From Zoogloeaceae bacterium (GTDB lineage Bacteria > Pseudomonadota > Gammaproteobacteria > Burkholderiales > Rhodocyclaceae), in contig JAEUNY010000011.1 in the NCBI GenBank assembly GCA_016791005.1, positions 1 to 64,000 of the forward strand: a stretch of DNA of 64,000 nucleotides, read 5' to 3'. Of this stretch, positions 52,433 through 62,342 are shown one piece after another. The position numbers were made by a program, and so were the translations under genes. Numbering within the stretch: the first letter of the stretch is position 1; the number at the start of each line of letters is the position of its first letter. The notes beneath the pieces are model-generated. The model worked only from the letters and a program-made list of their open reading frames with translations. It was not told the origin of the DNA and did not search any database.

Positions 52433-54790
52433 ATGGGTCTAGTGAGTACTCGCCAGGTTTCGGCCAATGAAGTGGTTGCACGCCTGGCATTCTTCAAAAA
52501 TCTTCAGTCGGTGACGACGCGTATCCACGCGACACAGGATATCGACGAAATTATTCTGGAGTTGTCAGGCGCCGTATGCGAGCTATTTGGTGCCGAACGC
52601 CTCACCATCTACACAATGGATGAGAGCCGGAAAAGCATCAATGCCAAGGTTAAGACGGGTTTGGCAATCAGCACGCTTCGCCTTCCCGTTTCCCCAGCGA
52701 GTATTGCCGGTTATGTCGCTCAGACCCGCCGTACGCTGAATATTCGTAATGTTTATGATCGGAGCGAACTTTCAGGGTTTTCTCCGGAAATTCAATTTCG
52801 CAAGGATATTGACGAACATTCGGGCTACCGCAGCCGGGAGATGCTGGTATCTCCAATTATCGATCCTGAGAAGGACGAGTTGCTCGGTGTCATTCAGCTG
52901 ATTAATTCCGTTGACGGCAAGGCATTCACTGCGTTTGCCGAAGAAGGATTGCAAGGTCTTGCTCAAACTTTGGGAGTGGCTTTCGCCCAGCGCAGTCGTC
53001 CTAATGCTTTCCTGCGATCCCGCTACGATCAACTGGTGGAAGAGTCACGCATTACCGCTGAGGAACTCCAGGCGGCAACGACGAAGGCCAGAGAAAAGGG
53101 GGTCAGTCTTGAAACGGTCCTCATCGATGAGTTTTCCATTGAACCTTCAGCCATCGGTCAGGCCCTGTCGCGGTTTTACCGGGTGCCCTATGAGCCATTC
53201 AAGTCGGATCGCATCAAGCCGGTCGATTTGCTCCGCAATTTCAAGCGCGAATATGTGGATCAGAACCGCTGGTTACCCCTTGAGGAGGGTGCCGAGGGGA
53301 TTGTGATTCTCGCGGTGGATCCGGAGCAGGTGCGTGCCTCCCGGATTGCTCAGAATGTCTTTCCGAAGTCGCGTATTGCCTTCCGGGTGACGACTCAGGG
53401 TGAATTCAATCGAACGACCGAGCAATACTTCGGCATTTCCCTTGATGCGGGCTCCGTCGACGACTTGCTGTCGGATTTGACCGACGTCGATCAAGAAGGA
53501 ACTTCGGTCGCGGAGGATGTCTCTGCCGCTGCCGACAATGAATTGGTTAAGCTGGTCAATAAAATCATCCTGGACGCGCATCGGCAAGGTGCATCGGATA
53601 TCCATATCGAACCGAGGCCCGGCAAAGAGAAAACGCAAATCCGGTTTCGCAAGGACGGCTCCCTCATCCCATATATCGAGGTACCAGCGAGCTATCGGAA
53701 TCCCTTGATCACCCGCATCAAGATCATGTGTGACCTGGATATTTCGGAACGGCGCCGGCCCCAGGACGGAAAGATCAAGTTTCGGAAATACGCACCCCTC
53801 GATCTGGAACTTCGGGTTGCCACCGTTCCGACTGCGGGGGGGATGGAAGACGTAGTGATGCGTCTCCTTGGCAATAGTGAGCCATTGCCGCTGGAAGATC
53901 TGGGGTTGCTACCGTTCAACCTCAAGATGTTAAAGGACACCGTCGCAAAACCCTACGGCCTCTTTTTCGTTTGTGGCCCGACCGGCTCGGGAAAGACCAC
54001 CACCCTGCATTCGATTTTGGCCCATATCAATACGCCGGACACGAAGATCTGGACCGCTGAGGATCCAGTGGAAATCACTCAACGCGGATTGCGCCAGGTC
54101 CAGGTGAATCGTAAGGCTGGTCTCGATTTCGCCGCCATGATGCGGGCCTTCCTGCGGGCGGACCCGGACGTGATCATGGTCGGCGAAATGCGGGACAAGG
54201 AAACGGTCTCGATCGGGATCGAAGCGTCCCTGACCGGCCATTTGGTTTTCTCCACGCTTCATACGAATAGCGCCGCCGAATCGATCGTTCGACTTCTAGA
54301 CATGGGCATGGACCCGTTCAATTTTGCGGACGCGTTGGTCGGCGTGTTGGCCCAGCGCCTCGCAAAACGGTTGTGTCTGAAGTGCCGCAAGGCGCGTTTT
54401 GCCACCGATGAAGAACTCCATGATTTGGTCAATGACTATTGCGAAGACCTCAAGCTCACCCCAAATTTCAAAGTGGACCCTGAAGCGGCGCGCCGGGAAA
54501 TGCTCCAGTACTGGCGCACCCACCACGGTGACGGTAAGGGCAATGTAACGCTTTATGACCCGGTCGGCTGTCAGGAATGCAACGGTGGCTATCGGGGGCG
54601 GCTGGGACTGCATGAATTGATGGTGGGTTCCAATGAGGTCAAGCGCCTCATTCAAATACGGGCCCGCGTACCCGAATTGGTGGTTCAGGCCATGGAGGAG
54701 GGAATGAGGACTCTTCGGCAGGACGGCATCAAGAAGGTGCTCGCGGGCCTCACCGACATGAATCAGGTGCGGCGGGTCTGTATCCGCTGA
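52433..54790 (+). CDS. GspE/PilB-type ATPase with N-terminal GAF domain
   Basis: 785 aa. Residues about 20-190 are a GAF domain (FKNLQSVTTRIHATQDIDEIILELSGAVCELFGAERLTIYTMDE). A T2SSE-N/MshEN-like region follows (about 210-340), without a clear RLGxxL start motif, so cyclic-di-GMP binding is doubtful. The ATPase has Walker A GPTGSGKTTT, the Asp box TAEDPVEITQRG, Walker B VIMVGEMRDKETV, the His box LTGHLVFSTLHTNSA and the tetracysteine zinc site CLKC...CQEC. GAF fusion makes it a sensory version of an extension/secretion motor. ATG 52433 is preferred to 52424 because TAGAGGA ends nine bases before it. No pilC or pilD lies nearby. Confidence 0.88.
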   Translation: MGLVSTRQVSANEVVARLAFFKNLQSVTTRIHATQDIDEIILELSGAVCELFGAERLTIYTMDESRKSINAKVKTGLAISTLRLPVSPASIAGYVAQTRRTLNIRNVYDRSELSGFSPEIQFRKDIDEHSGYRSREMLVSPIIDPEKDELLGVIQLINSVDGKAFTAFAEEGLQGLAQTLGVAFAQRSRPNAFLRSRYDQLVEESRITAEELQAATTKAREKGVSLETVLIDEFSIEPSAIGQALSRFYRVPYEPFKSDRIKPVDLLRNFKREYVDQNRWLPLEEGAEGIVILAVDPEQVRASRIAQNVFPKSRIAFRVTTQGEFNRTTEQYFGISLDAGSVDDLLSDLTDVDQEGTSVAEDVSAAADNELVKLVNKIILDAHRQGASDIHIEPRPGKEKTQIRFRKDGSLIPYIEVPASYRNPLITRIKIMCDLDISERRRPQDGKIKFRKYAPLDLELRVATVPTAGGMEDVVMRLLGNSEPLPLEDLGLLPFNLKMLKDTVAKPYGLFFVCGPTGSGKTTTLHSILAHINTPDTKIWTAEDPVEITQRGLRQVQVNRKAGLDFAAMMRAFLRADPDVIMVGEMRDKETVSIGIEASLTGHLVFSTLHTNSAAESIVRLLDMGMDPFNFADALVGVLAQRLAKRLCLKCRKARFATDEELHDLVNDYCEDLKLTPNFKVDPEAARREMLQYWRTHHGDGKGNVTLYDPVGCQECNGGYRGRLGLHELMVGSNEVKRLIQIRARVPELVVQAMEEGMRTLRQDGIKKVLAGLTDMNQVRRVCIR

Positions 54791-54837
54791 CGGGTGACAA
54801 GCGGCCGCGCTGCGGCCATGGCTTTCTGCTGTCGTTC

Positions 54838-54846
54838 TGCTAGAAT
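54838..54846 (+). promoter_or_regulatory. Extended -10 promoter of tRNA-Ser
   Basis: TGC-TAGAAT at 54838-54846, followed by a GC-rich discriminator. Predicted start about 54853, seven bases before the tRNA. Confidence 0.5.
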
Positions 54847-54859
54847 GCCGACCTCGCGC

Positions 54860-54950
54860 GGAGAGGTGGATGAGTGGTTTAAGTCGCACGCCTGGAAAGC
54901 GTGTTCAGGGTAATACCCTGACGGGGGTTCGAATCCCCCCCTCTCCGCCA
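54860..54950 (+). tRNA. tRNA-Ser (anticodon GGA)
   Basis: The 91-base sequence folds as a class II tRNA. The acceptor stem GGAGAGG pairs with CCTCTCC, the anticodon stem-loop is CACGC-CTGGAAA-GCGTG with anticodon GGA, a long variable arm (TCAGGGTAATACCCTGA) follows, and the T arm is GGGGG-TTCGAAT-CCCCC. The discriminator is G and CCA is encoded. It reads UCC and UCU serine codons. Confidence 0.97.
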
Positions 54951-54963
54951 GTCGAATTTATGG

Positions 54964-54987
54964 AAGCCGCTCGTGCAGCGGCTTTTT
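54964..54987 (+). terminator. Intrinsic terminator of tRNA-Ser
   Basis: AAGCCGCT-CGTGC-AGCGGCTT hairpin (54964-54984) running into a five-T tract, 14 bases after the tRNA. Confidence 0.85.
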
Positions 54988-55119
54988 GATTTTCTGCGCC
55001 TTCTGGTGCGCTCTGCTAGATTGGGTCGGGCATAAGCCTCACTGGCAGGGCGTGACTGGGGGCATGCATGGCGCTGGCCGACCGGCGATCGCGGCCAAAA
55101 TCACCCGGAGGGATCAGGC

Positions 55120-55602
55120 ATGGCATCAGTAAACAAAGTGATATTGGTCGGCAACCTCGGGCGCGATCCCGAGACCCGTTACGCGCCGAGTGGCGACGCA
55201 ATCTGCAATGTCGCCTTGGCGACCACGGATACCTGGAAAGACAAGGGAACCGGCGAAAAGAAGGAACAGACCGAATGGCACCGGGTGGTGTTCTTCGGAA
55301 AGCTGGCGGAAATCGCCGGCCAGTACCTGAAGAAAGGTAGTCAGGTTTACATCGAAGGGAGCTTGCGCACCCGCAAGTGGCAGGATCAGAACGGTCAGGA
55401 GCGATACACCACCGAAATCCGCGCCGATCAAATGCAGATGCTGGGTCGCCGTGAGGGCATGGGTGGGGGTGAGAGCGGGGGTTTCGAGCCATCTGCTCCG
55501 CGGAGTTCTGGCGGAAGCCGCACGAACGCGCCTCCTGCTGCGCCGGCACCTTCCAAGGGCGGTGGAGCCTTCGGCGACTTCGACGACGATATTCCCTTTT
55601 AG
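55120..55602 (+). CDS. ssb: Single-stranded DNA-binding protein
   Basis: 160 aa. The OB-fold begins [21 protein letters not shown] and includes [43 protein letters not shown] Gly/Pro/Ser linker leads to the acidic tip FDDDIPF that binds replication and repair partners. CGGAGGGA precedes the ATG. A weak TGC-TAGATT element at 55014-55022 may be its promoter. Often next to uvrA, but not here. Confidence 0.98.
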   Translation: MASVNKVILVGNLGRDPETRYAPSGDAICNVALATTDTWKDKGTGEKKEQTEWHRVVFFGKLAEIAGQYLKKGSQVYIEGSLRTRKWQDQNGQERYTTEIRADQMQMLGRREGMGGGESGGFEPSAPRSSGGSRTNAPPAAPAPSKGGGAFGDFDDDIPF

Positions 55603-55635
55603 GGCGACGTCTCCGAATTGGCGGGCCCAACTTGC

Positions 55636-55655
55636 GGCGGGGAAATCTCCCCGCC
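55636..55655. terminator. Hairpin between ssb and the TonB-receptor gene, without a T-run
   Basis: GGCGGGGA-AATC-TCCCCGCC is a perfect 8-bp stem between two convergent genes. Lack of a T-tract on either side makes it a weak terminator candidate. Confidence 0.45.
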
Positions 55656-55656
55656 C

Positions 55657-57714
55657 TCAGAAAGGCAGGGTTCCGGTAAGAAGAAACGTCCGCCCGAACT
55701 GCGGAGCGGTGGAACGCGGGCCGGCGAGGGTGTCATCCGCGGCGACGGGATCGTCATGCTCCCGGTCGAGCAGGTTGTAAATTCCCAGGGACAGGCGCGG
55801 TCCGCCCGACGTGGGCTGGTATTGGAGATTGAGGTTCACCATCGCGTAGGGTCCTACCCTTGAGTTGCGATCGGTGGTTTCGCGGCGGCTGACGAATTGG
55901 CCCTCGAGGCCCGCCTGGATGTGGTTTCCGAGGTCTAGCGCGAGATTGGCGGTGACTTGGTGGCGCGGTGCATTGGGAGTAGGGCCACCGTGCTGCTGGG
56001 GAAATTGAAGTGCGTAGCCGCCGCGGAACAAGGTACTCTGACCCCAGCGTTGATCGATCTGGAGTTCCAGCCCACGGCCGGAGATTGCGTGAGCATTGTC
56101 GGCGATACCATCCGCGTTGGTTCCGATCAGGTCGTGAATACGAAACCAATAGGCGCTGGCTTTCAACGCACTCGACCCGACCCGGCCCTCCCAGGTTGCC
56201 TCGATGGATTGCATTTTTTCGGGGCGCAGCGCCGGGTTGCCATAGGAATAAGTGGGCGAGGTGTAAAACCGCTCATAGACCGTTGGATCCCGAAAGGCGC
56301 TGGCATAGAGGATCTTGAAGTGGCCCATTGAATCCGCGTCGTGGACCAAACCGATGCGTGGGCTCCAGTGGTGTTCCTGTCCAAATATCGTGTCGAATCT
56401 CAAGCCAGCCGTTAGCCAGGTGTTCGGACCCATTGAGATTTCGTTCTGGGCATAGACATTGAGTAGGCGAGAGGGGTTGTTGCGGTCGAGGCAATGATCG
56501 GGACCCACGTCATAGCAGCCATAGCCGGGGTCCGCATTGACCTGGAACTGCCGGAAATTGTCCCGGAATTCCACGCCCAGGGTCCATCGCTGGCCCTCCA
56601 TCGCCTGGCTGACGAGGCGACTCTCAAATCCGTACCAATAGCCGTGTGCATCGTCCCGATTAAGGATGCGCGGCGGATAGGTGTAGGGGAATAGGCCGCG
56701 ATAGACGTATTGCCCAAAATACAGGCGCTGATGAGTCGTGGTCTTATGATCCAGGGTTTGCTCAAACGCAGCCTCGGCAAGGGTGTAGGTGTCCCGCTCC
56801 CGGTGGCTGGGATCGTCGAAGTCCGTCGCGTAGCTCCCGGTCGGGACGATCCGGTCGCGGCTGGCGTGAATCAGCGTCGTGCGCCAACCTTGCCCCCTGG
56901 CCTGGGCAAACATCTTCAGATTGGTTTCGCCACCCACATGATGCGCCGTGGTGCTGTCCACGGCGCCACTCAAATCTGGAAATCCAAGGTTCCGACCGTC
57001 GGCCTGGGCCCCGCTGACGGAAACGAGGTAGGCCGTGCCGTCCGTCTCCTGACCCCAGGTGAGGCGGCCCTGGCGGTGGCGGCCGTTTGCGACCCCCGCG
57101 CTGGCCTCGCCGCCCTGGAGTGCAGACCCACTGCGGGTGATGACATTGATGACGCCAAACAGCGAGTCGCCGCCATAGACCGAGGCGCTCGGGCCGCGGA
57201 TGACTTCGATCCGCTCCACCAAATCGAGGTCGAGGGGGAAGGCCGAATCCACCGGAACGCTGGCGTAAATGTTGTCGTTCACGCTCATCCCGTCGATGAG
57301 CACCTGGAAGCGCTGACGGTAGTCCCCGGGGGACGAAATCCCCCGCACGCCCACGTAGGCGTACGTATGGTCTTGGGTGACGTTGAATCCCGGTAGGGTC
57401 CGCAGCACGTCGCCGAGGGTTCGCCAGCCGAAGCGTCGGATGTCGGACGCGGTCAAGATCGATACCGCGGTGGGAGAATGGGCGGTGTCTTCGGAGAACT
57501 TCGGTGTCGCCAGAATCTGAACCCGCGCGAGTTCTTCCAACGACAGGCTCAGGGGATCCGTGGCGGCGTAGCTGCTTGTCGCGGCCAGCCCGAGGGCGAT
57601 CGCGAGCAAGACGTGGCGAGCCCCGGGACGTCCAACGCCTCTGGGCGATCGACGCCCGGAGGGGCCCGGCGTCAGGTTGGGGTAGGCCCCGATTCGCAGG
57701 CGTCCCTTCAACAT
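55657..57714 (-). CDS. TonB-dependent outer-membrane receptor
   Basis: 685 aa. After a leader with a signal helix ([17 protein letters not shown]), the plug domain has [34 protein letters not shown] and [29 protein letters not shown] 22-strand-type barrel follows and ends with the terminal aromatic LTGTLPF. The ligand is unknown; there is no Fur box or siderophore gene nearby. The ATG overlaps the end of the hybrid-kinase gene by seven bases, so this receptor is cotranscribed with YfiR and the kinase. ATG 57714 was chosen over 57816. Confidence 0.93.
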   Translation of the reverse strand: MLKGRLRIGAYPNLTPGPSGRRSPRGVGRPGARHVLLAIALGLAATSSYAATDPLSLSLEELARVQILATPKFSEDTAHSPTAVSILTASDIRRFGWRTLGDVLRTLPGFNVTQDHTYAYVGVRGISSPGDYRQRFQVLIDGMSVNDNIYASVPVDSAFPLDLDLVERIEVIRGPSASVYGGDSLFGVINVITRSGSALQGGEASAGVANGRHRQGRLTWGQETDGTAYLVSVSGAQADGRNLGFPDLSGAVDSTTAHHVGGETNLKMFAQARGQGWRTTLIHASRDRIVPTGSYATDFDDPSHRERDTYTLAEAAFEQTLDHKTTTHQRLYFGQYVYRGLFPYTYPPRILNRDDAHGYWYGFESRLVSQAMEGQRWTLGVEFRDNFRQFQVNADPGYGCYDVGPDHCLDRNNPSRLLNVYAQNEISMGPNTWLTAGLRFDTIFGQEHHWSPRIGLVHDADSMGHFKILYASAFRDPTVYERFYTSPTYSYGNPALRPEKMQSIEATWEGRVGSSALKASAYWFRIHDLIGTNADGIADNAHAISGRGLELQIDQRWGQSTLFRGGYALQFPQQHGGPTPNAPRHQVTANLALDLGNHIQAGLEGQFVSRRETTDRNSRVGPYAMVNLNLQYQPTSGGPRLSLGIYNLLDREHDDPVAADDTLAGPRSTAPQFGRTFLLTGTLPF

Positions 57715-60482
57715 GGCTGGGTTTTCTCCAATTCCCGAAGGTGCTGGGCTACGGCGCCTCGCAGCGGGCTGAACGCCTCGAAGATTCGCGGTTTCATCCC
57801 AAGTACCTTCGGCCAATCCGAGGCTTTGGCCGCGTATTCAGCCTTGGCGCACAGTTCGGCAAAACCGGCGGCGCCAATCGCGGCGCTGGAACTCTTCAGG
57901 TCATGGAAAATGCGGATGACGGTCTGGGGGTCGAACTCGCCTGCCAGGGTCGTCAAGGTCGCTATATGAGCGTCGCTTTCCCGGAGATAGCTGGCAAGCA
58001 GAGGGGCAAGAAATCCGTCCGCATCGTCTCCTAGCGTCTCCCGCAGGGTGCTCAGGTCCAGCACGGCGGGTGGCTGGCTCGGGGCGGCGGGCGGTGTCGG
58101 GCAGGGTGGGTGGGCCTGCGGCGTGGACGCCAACCTGGGTAGCCACTTGGCAAAAGCCTCGGTCAGGCGATCGAAGGTGATGGGCTTGGTAAGGTAGTCA
58201 TCCATGCCGGCCTCGAGGCACATCTCACGGTCCCCGGCCAAGGCATTTGCGGTGAGCGCGATCACCAACTGATGCGGCGCGCTAGTGCTCCGCTCCCGCT
58301 CCCGAAGGGCCCGGGTGGCCGACAATCCGTCCATGATGGGCATCTGCACATCCATCATGACCAAGTCAAAGGCGCGGGCCGAAAGCGCATCGAGGGCCTC
58401 CTGCCCATTGCGGGCAAGCTCCACCACACAGCCGAGGCGATGGAGCATTTCCCCAAGCAGGACACGATTGACTTCGTTGTCCTCAACCATCAGCACCTGG
58501 GCAGAGAAATGCGGTGGCGCGGCGGTCGCCGACTCTGGGGCGCTGGGCCGGAGAATGCCCACTACTTCGGCAAGGCGGGTCCACAGGGCGCGGTCGCCAA
58601 AGGGCTCGTGGACCTCACCCTTCACCCATTGGGGCAGGCATAGCTCGGCATCGGCGGGCGTCAGGAAGCGCCGCACGAAAATGACCGGAATGTCCCCGGG
58701 GCCCGCGAAGTTCGGATCGCTGCGTGCCATCTCGAGGCAGTGACTCTCCTCGACCAGGATGGCGTCGGGCAGGGGGCCCGAGCCCAAGCCCGCCAAGGCC
58801 GTCCCGCAGGCGTTGAAAGACATCGCCCCCACACCCACCGTGCCGAGCATGCCCTCCCAGCGCGCACAGCGATCGCTTTCCGAACATATGATCGCGACAC
58901 CAAGTCCTCGCAGTTTCTTTGCCCAAATGGGGAGTCGGCGCTCGGCCTCGACGGCCGCTAGGGGCAATGTGACCGTAAAGCACGATCCGGTGCCCACCTC
59001 GCTGGAGACCGTGATGTCGCCGTCCATGAGCTTGACCAGGTCGCGGACGATGGCCAAGCCAAGACCTGTGCCACCGAAGCGGCGGCTGGTGCTGTTGTCG
59101 GCCTGGCGGAAGGGTTCAAAGATTTGCGACAAGACCTCCTTGTCCATGCCCAGGCCGCTATCCCGCACCTCGATCACCACATTGGCCATGTCGCCGTCGG
59201 AGAACTGTCGGCAACGCACCTCCACGCCGCCCTGTTCGGTGAACTTGATGGCATTGTTCACCAGATTGTTGAGGATCTGGCGGATCCGGTGGGCATCGCC
59301 AAGGAATCCATCGGGCATTTCCGGTGAGATGGCAATTTGCAACTCCACGCCCTTTTTCCGGGCGGTCGCGGCAAACACCGAAACGGTGCTCTCGATCAAC
59401 GTGCGTAGATCGAAGGGTTCCATTTCAAGCTGGACGCTTCCCGCCTCCATGCGGGAGAAATCCAGAATGTCGTTGAGGAGGTGCAGGAGGGTGGTGGCGG
59501 AGCCGCGCTGGCTCTCGAGCAGTTCCCGTTGGCGCGGGCTCAGGGAACTCGCCGCCAGGAGTTCTGCAACACCGATAATCCCGTTCATCGGAGTGCGAAT
59601 CTCGTGGCTCATATTCGCCAGGAATTGGCTTTTCGCCCGGCTGGCCTGTTCCGCAGCTTCTTTGGCAAGCCGAAGCTCGTGGGTCCGCTGCTCCACCGTT
59701 TGCTCCAGATCCTCCCGGTGACGAGCCAGTTCACGGTCCCGGGAGGCGATCTCCATCAGCATGGTGTCGAAGGCCGACGCCAACTCGCCAAGCTCGTCGT
59801 CGGAATGCCGGCTAATGCGACGGGAAAAATCGCGGCTGCGGGAGACCGCTTCGGCAGCTTCGGTGAGGTCCGTGATGTCCTGAATCATCGACTCCTGGAG
59901 CCGCCGGGCGACCACCACGGCCAGGGCGAAGGCAGCGCTCAGGCACAAGGCCACCACCCCCAAGTGGTAGCCCACTGCCCGCCACGCGGTTTCGAGTTCC
60001 GTGACCACGGCGAGGGACCCGATCAACTCATCGCCCACCCGCATGGGCACGACCACTGTGAGCGTATGCAAGTCCAGGGCGCTGGCGACTGACTCGTTCA
60101 CCTGACTGGCCACCTCCGGCAAGGGGCGTTGCCAGCGTGGTGCGTGATAGGTGTGGTGGAAACCGCCGCGTGCTGCGTTGATCTGGGCCGCGACGATGTC
60201 GGGGTCTCCCTGAAGGGCCTGCAGGAGCTTGTCTGCGCCAGCCGCATCCTGGAATTCCAGCACCGCGCTGGCGTTGAAAGCCACGGCCTGGGCAACGGCG
60301 GTGGCTTTTGCCACCCGGTCGCGATAGCGCTCACGAACATCCTCGATGCCGAGTAGCAGCATCAGCAGCATGAGGCTGATCGCGACGGCGATCGCCATGA
60401 TGGCCGCCAACTTCTTGCGAATCGGAAGGCGCCGCAGGGATTGGCTCCATCCCGCGCGCCGGGGGGCCTGCCGCTCGCTCAT
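57708..60482 (-). CDS. Hybrid sensor histidine kinase (periplasmic sensor, HAMP, HisKA, HATPase, REC, Hpt)
   Basis: 924 aa. Two membrane helices (about 24-46 and 173-195) frame a periplasmic domain of CHASE8-like size, followed by HAMP (to about 250), HisKA with [13 protein letters not shown] near residue 302, HATPase ([28 protein letters not shown]), a degenerate receiver-like segment (about 545-660), a true receiver (about 680-800, MVEDNEVN and phospho-acceptor in [12 protein letters not shown]) and a C-terminal Hpt with [10 protein letters not shown] complete phosphorelay is thus in one chain. It overlaps YfiR upstream (ATGA) and the TonB gene downstream. Confidence 0.93.
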   Translation of the reverse strand: MSERQAPRRAGWSQSLRRLPIRKKLAAIMAIAVAISLMLLMLLLGIEDVRERYRDRVAKATAVAQAVAFNASAVLEFQDAAGADKLLQALQGDPDIVAAQINAARGGFHHTYHAPRWQRPLPEVASQVNESVASALDLHTLTVVVPMRVGDELIGSLAVVTELETAWRAVGYHLGVVALCLSAAFALAVVVARRLQESMIQDITDLTEAAEAVSRSRDFSRRISRHSDDELGELASAFDTMLMEIASRDRELARHREDLEQTVEQRTHELRLAKEAAEQASRAKSQFLANMSHEIRTPMNGIIGVAELLAASSLSPRQRELLESQRGSATTLLHLLNDILDFSRMEAGSVQLEMEPFDLRTLIESTVSVFAATARKKGVELQIAISPEMPDGFLGDAHRIRQILNNLVNNAIKFTEQGGVEVRCRQFSDGDMANVVIEVRDSGLGMDKEVLSQIFEPFRQADNSTSRRFGGTGLGLAIVRDLVKLMDGDITVSSEVGTGSCFTVTLPLAAVEAERRLPIWAKKLRGLGVAIICSESDRCARWEGMLGTVGVGAMSFNACGTALAGLGSGPLPDAILVEESHCLEMARSDPNFAGPGDIPVIFVRRFLTPADAELCLPQWVKGEVHEPFGDRALWTRLAEVVGILRPSAPESATAAPPHFSAQVLMVEDNEVNRVLLGEMLHRLGCVVELARNGQEALDALSARAFDLVMMDVQMPIMDGLSATRALRERERSTSAPHQLVIALTANALAGDREMCLEAGMDDYLTKPITFDRLTEAFAKWLPRLASTPQAHPPCPTPPAAPSQPPAVLDLSTLRETLGDDADGFLAPLLASYLRESDAHIATLTTLAGEFDPQTVIRIFHDLKSSSAAIGAAGFAELCAKAEYAAKASDWPKVLGMKPRIFEAFSPLRGAVAQHLRELEKTQPC

Positions 60483-61033
60483 CGCGGCCCGCCAATCACT
60501 TCGCGAGCGACCCGCAGCATCTGCGGGCTCAGTCGCAATTTGGCCCGCGTGGTCGTCTCCAGATTGATATCGAAGGCCAGACGGTTATCGATGCGCACAA
60601 GGGCGATGGCGCCGCCATGGCGGATGAAGGATTCGCCTTCGCCAACCACCAGGGTCGCCGGGGGCTCCCCGGACTTGATGAGGTCGGCAACCCGGCTTTC
60701 GTCGCCCGGCCCGACATAAAGCTGCTGGCAGCCCGCGATCTCCTCCCGCCGGCTGATGCGGCGAATGTGGATCTCACTGCCGGCCACCGTGCGTCCTTCG
60801 TAGGCGCTGAGGTGGTTGCCGACGGCATCTTGGCCGAGCAGGCAGATCGTGGCGCCGCTGGAGGAAGGCGGCCATTCCACATACTTGAAGAAGTTCACCA
60901 GGAACGCGGCCTTGAGCTGCGGCTCGGACATGCTCTCGGCCGTCGCTTGGGAGACACCCAATACGAACGCCTGGGTCAGGCCCAGGCAAACGATCCCGAT
61001 TCGGCGACGGAGGGGTATCAGCAAATGGCGCAA
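60479..61033 (-). CDS. YfiR-family periplasmic protein
   Basis: 184 aa. A signal peptide (residues 1-32, ending TATA-like AQATA region) precedes a YfiR (DUF4154) domain: [85 protein letters not shown]. In the P. aeruginosa YfiBNR system YfiR represses the cyclase YfiN from the periplasm. Here its stop overlaps the start of a histidine kinase gene instead, so the kinase is the probable partner. Confidence 0.92.
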   Translation of the reverse strand: MRHLLIPLRRRIGIVCLGLTQAFVLGVSQATAESMSEPQLKAAFLVNFFKYVEWPPSSSGATICLLGQDAVGNHLSAYEGRTVAGSEIHIRRISRREEIAGCQQLYVGPGDESRVADLIKSGEPPATLVVGEGESFIRHGGAIALVRIDNRLAFDINLETTTRAKLRLSPQMLRVAREVIGGPR

Positions 61034-61442
61034 GGGGTTAGGTCAACGCGATCGACGGCCGATGCCACGATTTCATGCAGCAAGGGGCCCAGCCCGGCGG
61101 CTGATGCAGCGACTTCCGCCCCTGCCGATGGTAGCAAGGGTGCGACCTCGAGCGTGGCGGTCTTCCTGCGATGACTTGACTCAGGCATGGGCACGGGCGA
61201 TGAGCGCATGGGGTGCGACGCTCAACGTCAATTTGCCGTGTGACTTGAGCCGATGGGCACGCTGGTTGACCCACCGGCAGGTGGGACTCTTCCGGGACGG
61301 GAGGGGGGCTGAGCACGCTCACGTGATCGAAGGGCTTGGAAAAATCCGGATGCTCGTGCCATCATTTTTTTTAATTCAATTGTACCGGAGCCGGAATGCC
61401 GCTTTTTTCTGGGCGGATAGGGGCCCTTCAGTCGTGAAATCC
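61034..61442. other. 409-base divergent region between yfiR and the FecR-domain gene
   Basis: The plus-strand frame is open through this stretch but lacks protein-like content and overlaps yfiR, so it is not taken as coding. An A+T-rich tract (61363-61384) interrupts the otherwise GC-rich sequence just ahead of the FecR-domain gene and probably marks its promoter region; no confident -35/-10 pair or -24/-12 element was found. Confidence 0.5.
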
Positions 61443-62306
61443 ATGCAGATTGTCTGTCGATGGCTGCTTTTCTGGCTGATGCTGGGGGTTGCAGGTAGCG
61501 TCTTGGCCCAGACCGGGGGGGTGGTGACCGTGGTCCAGGGCGGGCTGAGGATCGTCCGGGGTGATGAATCTATGGCGGCGACTCCGGGTACTTCCCTTGA
61601 GGCGGGAGACTTGCTCTCCACGTCGCCGGATGGTTTCGCCGTGATCGAGCTTCAGGACGGCGCACTCCTGGGCCTTGGCGCCGACTCACGCTTATTTCTT
61701 TTTCGCATGACATCCGTCAAGGGCGGGAAGGATCCCGCCGAGGCCTACCTCCTGCAAGGCTGGATGAAAGCCCAGCTGCCGGAGCGCCCCTGGCGTCTCT
61801 CATTTCCCGAACTGCGGGGGGAGGGGACCGCTTTCCGCACCACGGTGAGGGTTGAGGCATCGCGCACCGCGGTGTTCGTCGAAGCCGGTCAGGCTAATTT
61901 GACCCAGATGCAGGGGGGGCGGGGGCGGGCGAAGGTGGGGGCGAATGCGGGCCAGTTTGTCGTCCAGGCGGCCGGCAAGGCGCCGTCCGTGATCCAGCGC
62001 CCGGATGGGGAGTTTTTGGCCGGATTGCCCCGCCCGTTTCGCGACCCGCTCCCGAGTCTTGCGGCGCGATTTGAGGGTAAGGCCGTCAAGGTTTCTGGCC
62101 GCCCTGTCGAATATACCGAGATCGCTGACTGGATGAAGCTCGGCGCGCCGTGGAGCCAGGGTATGACCCGACGCTTTCGCGACCGCTTGAAGGATGCCGG
62201 ATTTCGAGCGGCGGTCGAGCCGGACATTGCGCGGTACCGCGACTGGGATCGCATCGTTCATCCGGAAAAGTACGCGCCGCCACCCAAGCCGGCAAAGACT
62301 TATTGA
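61443..62306 (+). CDS. FecR-domain periplasmic protein
   Basis: 287 aa. A signal peptide (about 1-20, ending VLA) precedes a FecR-like domain: VVTVVQGGLRIVRGDESMAATPGTSLEAGDLLSTSPDGFAVIEL and the RLFLFR and GEGTAFRTTVRVEASRTAVFVEAGQ strands. A C-terminal segment of about 100 residues is rich in Arg/Pro and ends PPPKPAKTY. It has no sigma-factor partner gene, so it is likely a stand-alone FecR-fold sensor or envelope protein rather than an anti-sigma regulator. GTG at 61434 is an alternative start. The next gene follows after 36 bases. Confidence 0.82.
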   Translation: MQIVCRWLLFWLMLGVAGSVLAQTGGVVTVVQGGLRIVRGDESMAATPGTSLEAGDLLSTSPDGFAVIELQDGALLGLGADSRLFLFRMTSVKGGKDPAEAYLLQGWMKAQLPERPWRLSFPELRGEGTAFRTTVRVEASRTAVFVEAGQANLTQMQGGRGRAKVGANAGQFVVQAAGKAPSVIQRPDGEFLAGLPRPFRDPLPSLAARFEGKAVKVSGRPVEYTEIADWMKLGAPWSQGMTRRFRDRLKDAGFRAAVEPDIARYRDWDRIVHPEKYAPPPKPAKTY

Positions 62307-62342
62307 TTCATCCTGGCGGATTCAACCGAGGACTTGCCTGCC

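Noticed and set aside
52433-54790. Cyclic-di-GMP binding by the MshEN-like region of the GAF-ATPase
   Set aside because: The RLGxxL and second-half motifs that contact the ligand in MshE are not recognisable here, so binding is not claimed.
54803-54817. GGCCGC/GCGGCC hairpin after the GAF-ATPase gene
   Set aside because: No T-tract follows and GC-rich palindromes of this length are expected by chance here.
60816-61442. Upstream extension of the FecR-domain frame
   Set aside because: It overlaps yfiR on the other strand and the region up to the signal peptide has no protein-like features.
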